Below are positions 1-7,458 of a DNA stretch of 20,253 nucleotides, in pieces. Position numbers and translations under genes: made by a program. The DNA is from an uncultured Bacteroidales bacterium. GTDB lineage: Bacteria; Bacteroidota; Bacteroidia; Bacteroidales; UBA932. How positions within the stretch are numbered: the first letter of the stretch is position 1; each line of letters starts with the position of its first letter. The DNA lies in NCBI GenBank assembly GCA_934726455.1, contig CAKVDS010000047.1, positions 1-20,253 on the forward strand, written 5' to 3'. The notes beneath the pieces were generated by a model, which was not told the origin of the DNA, did no database searches, and was given only the letters and a program-made list of their open reading frames with translations.

Positions 1-50
1 AAGCCGGCTAAAGTCGAATATCTCAGAATTCGTCCTGAATGCAATCTGGA

Positions 51-857
51 CTACCCAAGCATCGCGAGGGCGTCGTCGAGGGTGAGGGCGTCATCGAGGG
101 TGAAGCCCCCGTTGCGGGTGCGGCGGAGAGAGCTCAAGAAAGCGCCGCTGCCGAGAGCCTCGCCGAGGTCGCGCGCAAGGGCTCGGATGTAGGTCCCTTT
201 GCTGCAAGCGACGCGGATCATGGCCGTCGGGAGGGAACAGCCGCTGATGTCGGCGACGTTGATGCGTGAATTCCGGCCATCACCGGAAGAAGGAGCCGCA
301 AATTCCGGAACACCATAAGAAAGCAGTTCAAGATCGTGGATTTCTATCCTGCTTGCGCGGATAAGGTCCGACCCCTCTTCGAGTCTCCCTTGACGATAAA
401 GCCTCCGCGCAGTCTCGTATGCACGCACACCGTCCACGGACTTGGCGCTGAAAAGCGGGGCCACCTGCATCTGCTCTCCGACAAAGGAGGACAGGGCAGA
501 GCGTACACTCTCTTCGCTGACCCCGTCCAGCGGACACATCCTGTCGATTTCCTTCTCCAGATCATAGGAGGCAGTTGTAGCGCCGAACGTGACTCCGGCA
601 ATATACTCTTTCGGCGAAGCCTGGAGAGACTCCGCCTTTTTGGTGGCCTCTCCGATGCAGACGAGAAGTATACCCGTCGCAAGCGGGTCCAGTGTCCCGG
701 CGTGGCCTACCTTGAGATTCTTCTTTCCGAAATGCCTGACTGCGGCGAACTTGATCTTGCGTATCACGTCCGCTGAAGTCCATCGATAGGGTTTGTCTAT
801 CGGAAGTATTATCCCCTCCGGATAAGAGGAGATGTCATTCGCAAATAATCTTGTCAA
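51..857 (-). CDS. truB: tRNA pseudouridine(55) synthase TruB
   Basis: TruB makes pseudouridine 55 in the T-loop of tRNAs in the cytoplasm. The family signature is plain: an IDKP block followed by WTS near the N-terminus, then KVGHAGTLDPLATG, whose Asp is the family's catalytic nucleophile, then an SYDLE-type loop, and later ACSKGTYIRALARDLG. The length, about 268 residues, is normal for the short bacteroidal form. The start is uncertain. The frame stays open to a GTG at 905, but that would overlap rpiB by 71 bp. A TTG at 857 overlaps by only 23 bp, follows an AGAGAAG stretch, and leaves a normal N-terminus, so I chose it. It is the last gene of the minus-strand run after rpiB. The C-terminus carries a short tandem duplication (LDDAL twice). 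Identity is very likely; the start is a judgement. Confidence 0.92.
   Translation of the reverse strand: MTRLFANDISSYPEGIILPIDKPYRWTSADVIRKIKFAAVRHFGKKNLKVGHAGTLDPLATGILLVCIGEATKKAESLQASPKEYIAGVTFGATTASYDLEKEIDRMCPLDGVSEESVRSALSSFVGEQMQVAPLFSAKSVDGVRAYETARRLYRQGRLEEGSDLIRASRIEIHDLELLSYGVPEFAAPSSGDGRNSRINVADISGCSLPTAMIRVACSKGTYIRALARDLGEALGSGAFLSSLRRTRNGGFTLDDALTLDDALAMLG
66..101. repeat. 18-bp tandem duplication in the 3' end of truB
   Basis: Two 18-bp units at 66-83 and 84-101 match at 17 of 18 positions. On the minus strand they lengthen the TruB C-terminus in frame, giving two consecutive LDDAL(T/A) segments. This is probably slippage or duplication with no frame damage. Confidence 0.8.
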
Positions 858-1266
858 TTCTTCTCTGATGCCGTCCCCCGGCAAACTGGGTCTCGAGCCA
901 TGCACGCACCATCATCACAGCCATCCTGTAGGAGACGAAGCGCGCCGGAAGCACGAGCACGTTGGCGTTGTTGTGGGCTTTCACGAGCTTGGCGACCTCG
1001 ACATTCCAGGCAAGCCCGGCCCTGATCCCGCGGTGATGGTTGAGGGTTATTGCCATCCCGTTGCCTGTGCCGCAGATGGCGATCCCGGCATCCACTTCCC
1101 CGTTTTCAACGGCATATCCTAGTGGATGCGCGAAATCCGGGTAATCACAACTTTCCGGGCTGTCCGTCCCGAAATTGACAACCTCGTATCCCTTGCCGAC
1201 AAGGTAGGAGATGAGCCTGGTCTTGTAGTCCAGCCCTGCGTGGTCACTGCATATTCCTATTTTCAT
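835..1266 (-). CDS. rpiB: ribose-5-phosphate isomerase B
   Basis: RpiB interconverts ribose 5-phosphate and ribulose 5-phosphate in the non-oxidative pentose phosphate pathway (cytoplasm). The 143-residue protein has the full LacAB/RpiB layout: the N-terminal MKIGICSDHAG, the YPDFA loop, the GIAICGTGNGMAI segment holding the family's catalytic Cys, and the C-terminal HNNANVLVLPAR block. The length is typical. It starts with ATG 11 nt after the stop of the metallopeptidase gene and overlaps the start of truB, so the four minus-strand genes look co-transcribed. Allose-6-phosphate isomerase is a sister activity, but nothing nearby suggests allose use. Confidence 0.95.
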   Translation of the reverse strand: MKIGICSDHAGLDYKTRLISYLVGKGYEVVNFGTDSPESCDYPDFAHPLGYAVENGEVDAGIAICGTGNGMAITLNHHRGIRAGLAWNVEVAKLVKAHNNANVLVLPARFVSYRMAVMMVRAWLETQFAGGRHQRRIDKIICE

Positions 1267-1277
1267 ATCCGTTTAAT

Positions 1278-1652
1278 TTATATTAGCCTGTATTCTTTCA
1301 GTTTTGCCCTGCACTCCCTCCAATCCGGGCACAGACTCCCGAGCAGGGCATGGAACTGCGGACCGTGGTTCATCTCGCGGAGGTGGCAGAGTTCGTGCAG
1401 CATCACGTAGTCACGCAGGTGCTCGGGAAGCCGCATCAGGTTGAGGTTCAAGTTGATGTTTCCCTTTGATGAACAGCTCCCCCAGTTGGAGACATTGTGC
1501 TTTATGCGCACCTGGTTGAACTCGAACCCGTGCATGGCGGCGAGTTCACGCAGACGCCCCGGCAGGAAAGCTTTCGCCTGGGCGCGCAGCTGGAGAGTCT
1601 CAGGAGTCTCCTTGAGAGTACGTCTCGGCCTGCGGCGGACGATGCGGAACAC
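1278..1652 (-). CDS. short YgjP/WLM-type zinc metallopeptidase
   Basis: This small protein (about 124 residues) carries the C-terminal catalytic part of the YgjP-like (DUF45, M48-clan) metallopeptidases. Visible marks are the NWGSCSSKGNINLN segment that precedes the active site, the zinc helix HELCHLREMNHG (HExxH, about residues 86-90 from the GTG start), and the downstream H in NHG. Full YgjP proteins are about 230 residues and begin with a beta-rich domain; here that domain is absent and only a basic stretch (RIVRRRPRR) precedes the catalytic core. The frame has a TTG at 1670 and a GTG at 1652; the upstream in-frame stop is at 1689-1691. I prefer GTG because it starts 8 nt after the tdh stop. 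Its substrate is unknown. It could be a natural short form or a gene that lost its 5' end, but the zinc site is intact. Confidence 0.8.
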   Translation of the reverse strand: MFRIVRRRPRRTLKETPETLQLRAQAKAFLPGRLRELAAMHGFEFNQVRIKHNVSNWGSCSSKGNINLNLNLMRLPEHLRDYVMLHELCHLREMNHGPQFHALLGSLCPDWRECRAKLKEYRLI

Positions 1653-1659
1653 CAGTGCT

Positions 1660-2616
1660 CTATTTCCCAAGTTTCTTGCGGAGCTGCTTTATCATGTCCA
1701 CGGTCATGGTCTCCAGATCGTAGTCCGGTTTCCAGCCCCATTCACTTCGGGCACAACTGTCATCCATCCTGTCAGGCCACGAATCGGCTATGCCCTGACA
1801 TACGGGGTTGATTTCGTAGCGCATACGGAAATCCGGGATGTGCTCGCGAATCTTGGCGCAGAGGATCTCCGGGTCGAAGCTCATCGAGGCGATGTTGAAC
1901 GAGTTGCGGTGCACGAGACGGGAAGGGTCGGCGTTCATTATGTCCACGGCAGCCTTGAGAGCGTCGGGCATATACATCATGTCCATGAAAGTGCCGGCCT
2001 TGATCGGGCAGACGAATTCCTCCCCCTTCACGGCCGCATAATAGATGGTCACGGCATAGTCGGTGGTGCCCCCTCCGGGCAGCGTCACATGGGATATCAG
2101 ACCGGGGAAACGCACCGAACGTGTATCCACCCCGTATTTGGTATGGTAGTAGTCGCTGAGAAGCTCCGTGGCCACCTTGGTCACACCGTACATGGTGCGC
2201 GGACGCTGGATGGTGTCCTGCGGCGTACCTTCACGCGGAGTCTCCGGGCCGAACGAACCTATGGAACTCGGGGTGAACACGGCACAGCCCTTCTCGCGGG
2301 CGATTTCAAGGATGTTGACAAGCCCGTTGATCTGGATGTTCCAGGCGAGCAGCGGCTTGCTTTCGGCTGTCGCGGAGAGTATGGCGGCGAGGTTGTAGAC
2401 GGTGTCTATATTGTATTTCGACACTATCCCGGCAAGCTGCCCGGCATTGAGGACATCGGCCTCTTCGCACGGTCCGCTTTCGAGCAGGACGCCCTTGGGT
2501 TCCGCGCCCCGGACATAACCTGCCACCACATTGCCCTCGGGATATAAAGCCCTGAGTTTCATCGTCAGTTCGGAGCCTATCTGGCCTGTGGAACCGACCA
2601 CGAGTATATTTTTCAT
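1660..2616 (-). CDS. tdh: L-threonine 3-dehydrogenase, SDR type
   Basis: This enzyme oxidises L-threonine with NAD+ to 2-amino-3-ketobutyrate, the first step of threonine breakdown to glycine and acetyl-CoA. The 318-residue protein is an extended short-chain dehydrogenase. It has GSTGQIG at residues 8-14 for NAD binding, YNLAA near 74, SS at 117-118, and the catalytic Tyr143 and Lys147 in YGVTK. The block GLISHVTLPGGGTTDYAV (172-189) is characteristic of threonine dehydrogenases of this type, unlike the zinc enzyme of E. coli. The frame is open to 2715, but that would run over kbl; the ATG at 2614-2616 gives the expected N-terminus (MKNILVVG). Its neighbour kbl, transcribed divergently, encodes the next enzyme in the pathway, which makes this call firm over a generic epimerase. 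Confidence 0.91.
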   Translation of the reverse strand: MKNILVVGSTGQIGSELTMKLRALYPEGNVVAGYVRGAEPKGVLLESGPCEEADVLNAGQLAGIVSKYNIDTVYNLAAILSATAESKPLLAWNIQINGLVNILEIAREKGCAVFTPSSIGSFGPETPREGTPQDTIQRPRTMYGVTKVATELLSDYYHTKYGVDTRSVRFPGLISHVTLPGGGTTDYAVTIYYAAVKGEEFVCPIKAGTFMDMMYMPDALKAAVDIMNADPSRLVHRNSFNIASMSFDPEILCAKIREHIPDFRMRYEINPVCQGIADSWPDRMDDSCARSEWGWKPDYDLETMTVDMIKQLRKKLGK

Positions 2617-2635
2617 ATCGAAATGTACATTGATA

Positions 2636-2669
2636 TTTGCTGCGAATATACAAAAAAATCGTAATTTTG
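2636..2669 (+). promoter_or_regulatory. Bacteroidota-type promoter for kbl
   Basis: TTTG at 2636-2639 and TAATTTTG at 2662-2669 fit the -33 (TTTG) and -7 (TAnnTTTG) elements known from Bacteroides, with 22 bp between them. Transcription would start near 2674, giving a leader of under 20 nt before the kbl ATG. The surrounding 75 bp (2617-2691) also has to hold the divergent tdh promoter, for which I see no clear match. Confidence 0.6.
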
Positions 2670-2691
2670 TGGGAACTGACACACATACACC

Positions 2692-3882
2692 ATGTACGGC
2701 AAATTCAAGCAGCATCTCCAGGACGAGCTCACCTCAATCAAGGAAGCCGGCCTATATAAGAACGAGCGGGACATCGTATCCGCACAATCAGCGGAAATTA
2801 CACTTCAGGACGGCTCCAAAGCCCTGAATTTCTGCGCCAACAACTACCTTGGGCTCGCAGATTCCCCACGCCTCATAGAGGCGGCGGAGAAAGCCATGCA
2901 GACCCACGGTTTCGGAATGTCTTCCGTCCGCTTCATCTGCGGCACACAGGATCTGCACAAAGAACTTGAAGCGGCGGTATCCGGTTTCTTCAAGACTGAA
3001 GACACCATTCTCTACGCATCCTGCTTCGATGCAAACGGAGGGCTCTTCGAGCCTCTTCTGACCTCTGAAGACGCCATCATCTCAGACGCTCTCAACCACG
3101 CTTCCATCATAGACGGAGTACGCCTCTGCAAAGCTGTCCGCTACCGCTACGCCAACGCGGACATGGAAGATCTTGAGCGCTGCCTCAAGGAAGCCCAGGC
3201 GCAGCGATACCGCATCATCTGCACTGACGGAGTGTTCTCCATGGACGGGAATGTGGCTCCGATGGACAAGATCTGCGATCTGGCCGAAAAATATGACGCC
3301 CTTGTCATGGTCGACGAAAGCCACTCCGCTGGAGTTGTCGGGGCGACGGGACACGGAGTCGCTGAGCAGTTCGGCTGCTACGGCCGCATAGACATATTCA
3401 CCGGCACCCTCGGCAAAGCCTTCGGCGGCACCGTCGGAGGGTTCACCACCGGACGCAAGGAGATCATAGACATGCTCCGCCAGCGTTCACGCCCGTACCT
3501 GTTCTCCAACTCGCTTCCGCCTATGATCGTGGCCGGCGGTATCGAGATGTTCAAGATGCTTGGAGAAAGCAACGAACTGCACGACCGCCAGCAGGAGAAT
3601 GTCAAATACTTCCGCGACAAGATGCTGGCTGCCGGCTTTGACATCAAGCCTACGCAGTCAGCCATCTGCGCGGTCATGCTCTACGATGCCAAACTCTCGC
3701 AGGAGTTCGCATCCGCAATGGCGGAGGAAGGCATCTTCGTGACGGGATTCTACTACCCCGTAGTGCCGAAGGGGCAGGCGCGCATACGTGTCCAGCTCTC
3801 CGCAGCACATACCAGAGAGCAGCTCGACAAGGCCATCGGAGCTTTCATCAAAGTCGGCAGGAAACTTGCGATAATAAAATAA
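2692..3882 (+). CDS. kbl: glycine C-acetyltransferase (2-amino-3-ketobutyrate CoA ligase)
   Basis: Kbl splits 2-amino-3-ketobutyrate with CoA into glycine and acetyl-CoA, completing threonine catabolism begun by Tdh. At 396 residues it has the family's usual length and fold-type I PLP features: FCANNYLGLA near 47-56, the GTQDLHKELE block near 84-93, VDESHSAG with Asp208 and His211 to hold the cofactor, and the Schiff-base Lys242 in GTLGKAFGG. The ATG lies about 20 nt after a good promoter box. It faces away from tdh. Its stop is only 6 nt before the start of the GH28 gene, with no terminator between, so the pectin genes probably share its transcript. Other alpha-oxoamine synthases (8-amino-7-oxononanoate synthase) are similar, but the tdh context decides. 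Confidence 0.95.
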   Translation: MYGKFKQHLQDELTSIKEAGLYKNERDIVSAQSAEITLQDGSKALNFCANNYLGLADSPRLIEAAEKAMQTHGFGMSSVRFICGTQDLHKELEAAVSGFFKTEDTILYASCFDANGGLFEPLLTSEDAIISDALNHASIIDGVRLCKAVRYRYANADMEDLERCLKEAQAQRYRIICTDGVFSMDGNVAPMDKICDLAEKYDALVMVDESHSAGVVGATGHGVAEQFGCYGRIDIFTGTLGKAFGGTVGGFTTGRKEIIDMLRQRSRPYLFSNSLPPMIVAGGIEMFKMLGESNELHDRQQENVKYFRDKMLAAGFDIKPTQSAICAVMLYDAKLSQEFASAMAEEGIFVTGFYYPVVPKGQARIRVQLSAAHTREQLDKAIGAFIKVGRKLAIIK

Positions 3883-3888
3883 CAACAA

Positions 3889-5427
3889 ATGAAAAGACCA
3901 TCCGCCATTTTGTCATTATTGACTGCAGGAGCCGCGCTCCTGGCCTCCTCCTGCGGAAAGCAGGAAGGAGACGAATTCGCGTATCTATACGAAAACCTCC
4001 CGTTCAAGATGGAGAAGGTCGCAAGACCGTCCATCCCTGACCTCCGCGTGAATATCAAAGACTTCGGAGGGGTCGGAGACGGTGTCACGCTCAACACGGA
4101 AGCTTTCGCCAAGGCGATGAAGCATCTGTCAGACAAAGGTGGCGGACATCTTGACGTGCCCTCGGGCATCTGGCTTACCGGCCCTATAGAGATCCTCAGC
4201 AACTGCGATCTGCACGTTACACCTAATGCCGTCATAATATTCGACCCGAACAGGGACTTGTATCCCATAATCAAGACCGTCTTCGAGGGACTTGACACCC
4301 GCAGATGCGAGTCACCTGTACACGCCGACGGGGCCCGCAACATCTCCATCACCGGAGGCGGTGTGATCGACGGCAGCGGAGAAGCCTGGAGAATGGTCAA
4401 AAAATCCAAGCTCACCGAAGGAGAGTGGAAAAAACTCGTAGCTTCGGGAGGAGTTGTCAGCCGGGACAACCGTATCTGGTATCCGGACGAAGGTTTCGAA
4501 ATAGCATCCAGGATCAGCAACATGAACGTGCCGCCTTCCGAACTCACAGACGCGCAGTGGAACAGCATAAAGAGTTTCCTCCGTCCAAACATGGTCTCGC
4601 TGCGCAACTGCGAGAATGTCCTGCTCGAGGACTGCACCTTCCAGAATTCACCTTGTTGGAATGTACATCCGCTCATGTGCAAAAACCTCATAGTCAACAG
4701 AGTGAACATCCGCAACCCATACTACTCCCAGAACGGTGACGCCATAGATGTGGACAGCTGCGAGAACGTGCTCATCACCAACTCGATTTTCGATGCCGGA
4801 GATGACGGCATCTGCATCAAATCCGGCAAGGATGCCGACGGCAGGCGCAGGGCGCGCCCTTGCAAGAACCTTATCGTGGACAACTGCACAGTGTTCCACG
4901 GACACGGCGGATTCACTGTCGGAAGCGAGATGAGCGGCGGCGTGGAGAACATCAAGGTATCCAACTGCCGTTTCCTCGGCACGGATGTCGGCCTGCGCTT
5001 CAAGAGCACCAGAGGCCGCGGCGGAGTCGTTAAGAACATCTACATCAGCGACATCTACATGAAAGACATCGTGGCGGACGCCATACTCTTCGACCTGTTC
5101 TACGGCGGCAAATCAGCAGTGGAAGCCGCAGCGGAAAAGGATGAGACCATCAACGTCCCGGCCGTACCGGTAGACGAGACGACCCCGGCATTCCGTGACA
5201 TATATATAAATAATGTCTGCTGCAACGGGGCTGCAAGGGCGATGCTCTTCAACGGACTTCCGGAAATGCCTGTCACCAACATCAATGTGAGCGACTGCAC
5301 CATAACCTCCGATGAAGGCATCACGCTGCGCAATTCACAGGACATCACATTCAAGAACGTGAAGTGCTATCCGGAGACCGGAGATGCCATCACAACCGTA
5401 AGAGTAAAGAATTTCAACAATATATGA
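3889..5427 (+). CDS. GH28 polygalacturonase-family lipoprotein
   Basis: A glycoside hydrolase family 28 enzyme, a right-handed beta-helix acting on galacturonan or rhamnogalacturonan. Residues 1-22 form a lipoprotein signal ending in LLASSC (Cys22), so it should sit in the outer-membrane or periplasmic lipid layer. The GH28 catalytic set is visible in order: NGDAID at 282-287, the Asp pair in AGDDGI (305-306), HGHGG at 337-341 and RFK at 370-372. The IKDFGGVGDG block near 57-65 is the usual N-terminal start of bacterial GH28. The length of 512 includes an insertion near 170-230 that contributes WYPDEGFEIASR. Exo-polygalacturonase is the best guess given the GH105-KduI-KduD genes that follow; rhamnogalacturonan hydrolase remains possible. 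Its stop overlaps the next start (ATGA). Confidence 0.93.
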   Translation: MKRPSAILSLLTAGAALLASSCGKQEGDEFAYLYENLPFKMEKVARPSIPDLRVNIKDFGGVGDGVTLNTEAFAKAMKHLSDKGGGHLDVPSGIWLTGPIEILSNCDLHVTPNAVIIFDPNRDLYPIIKTVFEGLDTRRCESPVHADGARNISITGGGVIDGSGEAWRMVKKSKLTEGEWKKLVASGGVVSRDNRIWYPDEGFEIASRISNMNVPPSELTDAQWNSIKSFLRPNMVSLRNCENVLLEDCTFQNSPCWNVHPLMCKNLIVNRVNIRNPYYSQNGDAIDVDSCENVLITNSIFDAGDDGICIKSGKDADGRRRARPCKNLIVDNCTVFHGHGGFTVGSEMSGGVENIKVSNCRFLGTDVGLRFKSTRGRGGVVKNIYISDIYMKDIVADAILFDLFYGGKSAVEAAAEKDETINVPAVPVDETTPAFRDIYINNVCCNGAARAMLFNGLPEMPVTNINVSDCTITSDEGITLRNSQDITFKNVKCYPETGDAITTVRVKNFNNI

Positions 5428-6614
5428 AAATGAAAAGACTGATCCCGACCATTCTGGCACTTGCAGCGCTGGTGTCATGCGCCGACAAGGCAGAACCTAT
5501 GTCCGAGAAAATGGTGCGCTCGCAGATGTCACGCTGCCCGGAGCCGACATATCTCGACTACCTCAACGGCAAGCTCAAGTGGGGCTACACCCCGGGACTT
5601 GAGCTGAAAGCTTTCCTTGATGTCTACGACACCTACGGCGGACAGGACATCTATGACTATGTCCATCTGTGGTATGATGATGTTGTAAACGCCGACGGCA
5701 CTATCAAGACATATTCTGTAGAGAAATACAATGTGGATCTCATCTGCCCGGGACGCTCGCTGTTCTATTTCTACGACAAGACCGGGGAGGAGAAATACCG
5801 CAAGGCCATCGAACTCATAAAGACCCAGATCGACGGCCAGCCGAGGACAAGCGAGGGCGCATTCTGGCACAAGCAGATATATCCTCACCAGATATGGCTT
5901 GACGGAGTCTATATGGCAGAGCCGTTCTACGCCGAATACGCCAAGAGATACATGAGCGGAGCTGAACAGGCCGAAGCCTACAAGGAGATCGTCAATGAGT
6001 TCCTCACCGCGGCAAAGCACACATACGACCCTGCCACCAAGCTCTATCGTCACGCATGGGACGAGTCCCGCTCCATGTTCTGGTGCGACCCTCAGACCGG
6101 TCAGAGCCAGCATTGCTGGGGGCGTGCCTTGGGATGGTTCTGCATGGCCATCGTGGAGGTGCTCGACTATCTTCCGGCAGATTTGGCGGAGAGACAGAGC
6201 CTGATAGACCTTCTGCAGAGCATCTGCACGGAACTGCCGAAATGGGCCGACCCGCAGAGCGGCGTGTGGTATCAGGTTCTCGACCAGCCGGGCCGCGAGG
6301 GCAACTACCTCGAAGCCACCTGCTCAGCAATGTTCAGCTACACTTTCCTCAAAGGCATACGGATGGGATACCTTGACAAGGATCTGCTCCCTTACGCCAA
6401 GAAAGTGTATGAAGACGTCGTCAAGGAGTTCATCTCCACCGATGCCCAGGGACGCATAAGCCTCGAGAAATGCTGCTCGGTAGGAGGTCTCGGCGGCAGC
6501 AGCAACCGTATGGGAGATTTCGCATACTATCTCAGCGAGCCTGTAAGGCCGAACGACTCCAAGGGTGTCGGCCCGTTCATCTGGGCGTCGCTCGAAATGG
6601 AAAGACTCAAATAA
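5424..6614 (+). CDS. GH105 unsaturated rhamnogalacturonyl/galacturonyl hydrolase
   Basis: GH105 enzymes remove the 4,5-unsaturated uronic acid left at the non-reducing end by pectin lyases, yielding 5-keto-4-deoxyuronate. The 396-residue protein has an (alpha/alpha)6-barrel pattern. HQIWLDGVYMAEPF (155-168) contains Asp160, which matches the catalytic Asp of YteR-type enzymes, and WGRALGW is at 232-238. Residues 1-19 are a lipoprotein signal (LVSC, Cys19). The frame is open further upstream inside GH28, but the ATG at 5424 forms an ATGA overlap with the GH28 stop and gives a clean signal peptide; the ATG at 5430 is an alternative. Tight coupling to GH28, and kduD/kduI downstream, support a homogalacturonan-derived substrate. 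A rhamnogalacturonan-derived disaccharide is the alternative. Confidence 0.93.
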   Translation: MKMKRLIPTILALAALVSCADKAEPMSEKMVRSQMSRCPEPTYLDYLNGKLKWGYTPGLELKAFLDVYDTYGGQDIYDYVHLWYDDVVNADGTIKTYSVEKYNVDLICPGRSLFYFYDKTGEEKYRKAIELIKTQIDGQPRTSEGAFWHKQIYPHQIWLDGVYMAEPFYAEYAKRYMSGAEQAEAYKEIVNEFLTAAKHTYDPATKLYRHAWDESRSMFWCDPQTGQSQHCWGRALGWFCMAIVEVLDYLPADLAERQSLIDLLQSICTELPKWADPQSGVWYQVLDQPGREGNYLEATCSAMFSYTFLKGIRMGYLDKDLLPYAKKVYEDVVKEFISTDAQGRISLEKCCSVGGLGGSSNRMGDFAYYLSEPVRPNDSKGVGPFIWASLEMERLK

Positions 6615-6646
6615 AACAACACACTATTTAATCATTAGTTATCATT

Positions 6647-7453
6647 ATGGCAAACAATCCATTCTCACTTGAAGGAAAGAACGCCTGGATCACAGGCGCT
6701 TCCTATGGAATCGGCTTCAACATCGCGAAAGCTTTCGTTGCCGCCGGCATCAAGAACATCATCTTCAATGACATCAACGAGGAATTCCTCGAGAGAGGCC
6801 TCAACAACTACAAGGAGGCAGGTATAACCAACGTCAAGGGATATGTCTGCGACGTGACCAAGGAAGACGATGTAAGGGCTCTTGTGGAGAAGATCCACGA
6901 TGAGGTCGGCAACATCGACATTCTCGTCAACAACGCCGGCATCATCAAGCGCATCCCTATGCACGAGATGACCCGCGCCCAGTTCCAGCAGGTGATCGAC
7001 ATCGACCTCGTAGGTCCGTTCATCGTGTCTTCAGCCGTGCTTCCTGAAATGATGGAGCGCCACGAGGGCAAGATCATCAACATGTGCTCAATGATGTCAG
7101 AGCTCGGACGCGAGACCGTTTCGGCTTATGCGGCAGCCAAGGGCGGCCTCAAGATGCTGACCCGCAACATCTGCGCAGAGTACGCTGAATACGGCATCAA
7201 CTGCAACGCCATCGGACCTGGCTACATCGCCACTCCTCAGACAGCTCCGCTCCGTGAGCGTCAGCCGGACGGCAGCCGCCATCCTTTCGACCAGTTCATA
7301 GTAAGCCGCACCCCAGCAGGACGTTGGCTCCAGCCTGAGGAACTCGGCGGACCGGCAGTGTTCCTCGCCTCACACGCATCTGACGCTGTCAACGGCCATG
7401 TCCTCTATGTGGACGGCGGTATCCTCGCTTACATCGGAAAACAGCCTAAATAA
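6647..7453 (+). CDS. kduD: 2-dehydro-3-deoxy-D-gluconate 5-dehydrogenase KduD
   Basis: A cytoplasmic short-chain dehydrogenase that reduces 2,5-diketo-3-deoxygluconate to 2-keto-3-deoxygluconate (KDG), using NADH in characterised homologues. The 268-residue protein has TGASYGIG at 16-23, NNAG, the catalytic Ser148, Tyr161 and Lys165 (YAAAK), and PGYIATPQT, all classical SDR marks. Databases often label this bacteroidal group gluconate 5-dehydrogenase; the kduI gene 5 nt downstream argues for the KduD role. The 32-nt gap before it is an AT-rich leader (6615-6646) in GC-rich surroundings, which could aid translation or hold a weak internal promoter; I see no TAnnTTTG match there. Confidence 0.9.
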   Translation: MANNPFSLEGKNAWITGASYGIGFNIAKAFVAAGIKNIIFNDINEEFLERGLNNYKEAGITNVKGYVCDVTKEDDVRALVEKIHDEVGNIDILVNNAGIIKRIPMHEMTRAQFQQVIDIDLVGPFIVSSAVLPEMMERHEGKIINMCSMMSELGRETVSAYAAAKGGLKMLTRNICAEYAEYGINCNAIGPGYIATPQTAPLRERQPDGSRHPFDQFIVSRTPAGRWLQPEELGGPAVFLASHASDAVNGHVLYVDGGILAYIGKQPK

Positions 7454-7458
7454 CGGAT

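Noticed and set aside
1..192. Tail of a plus-strand gene entering from the left edge
   Set aside because: A plus frame is open to about 192, but beyond 51 it only mirrors truB with Arg/Ser-rich sequence. The first 50 bases alone are too short to judge.
858..905. TruB starting at GTG 905
   Set aside because: It is possible, but it would overlap rpiB by 71 bp and add residues with no family match. The TTG at 857 is the more economical start.
1441..2547. Long plus-strand open frame opposite tdh and the metallopeptidase
   Set aside because: Its protein is His/Gly/Val-rich with no recognisable motif, while the opposite strand encodes a clear dehydrogenase and zinc peptidase. It is a shadow of GC-rich coding DNA.
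2617..2715. Longer tdh reading frame starting at 2715
   Set aside because: It would overlap the kbl start and add a 33-residue tail unlike the family. The ATG at 2616 gives the normal nucleotide-binding N-terminus.
3753..4715. 320-codon minus-strand open frame across the kbl-GH28 junction
   Set aside because: It is antisense to two well-supported genes and its translation shows no domain pattern.
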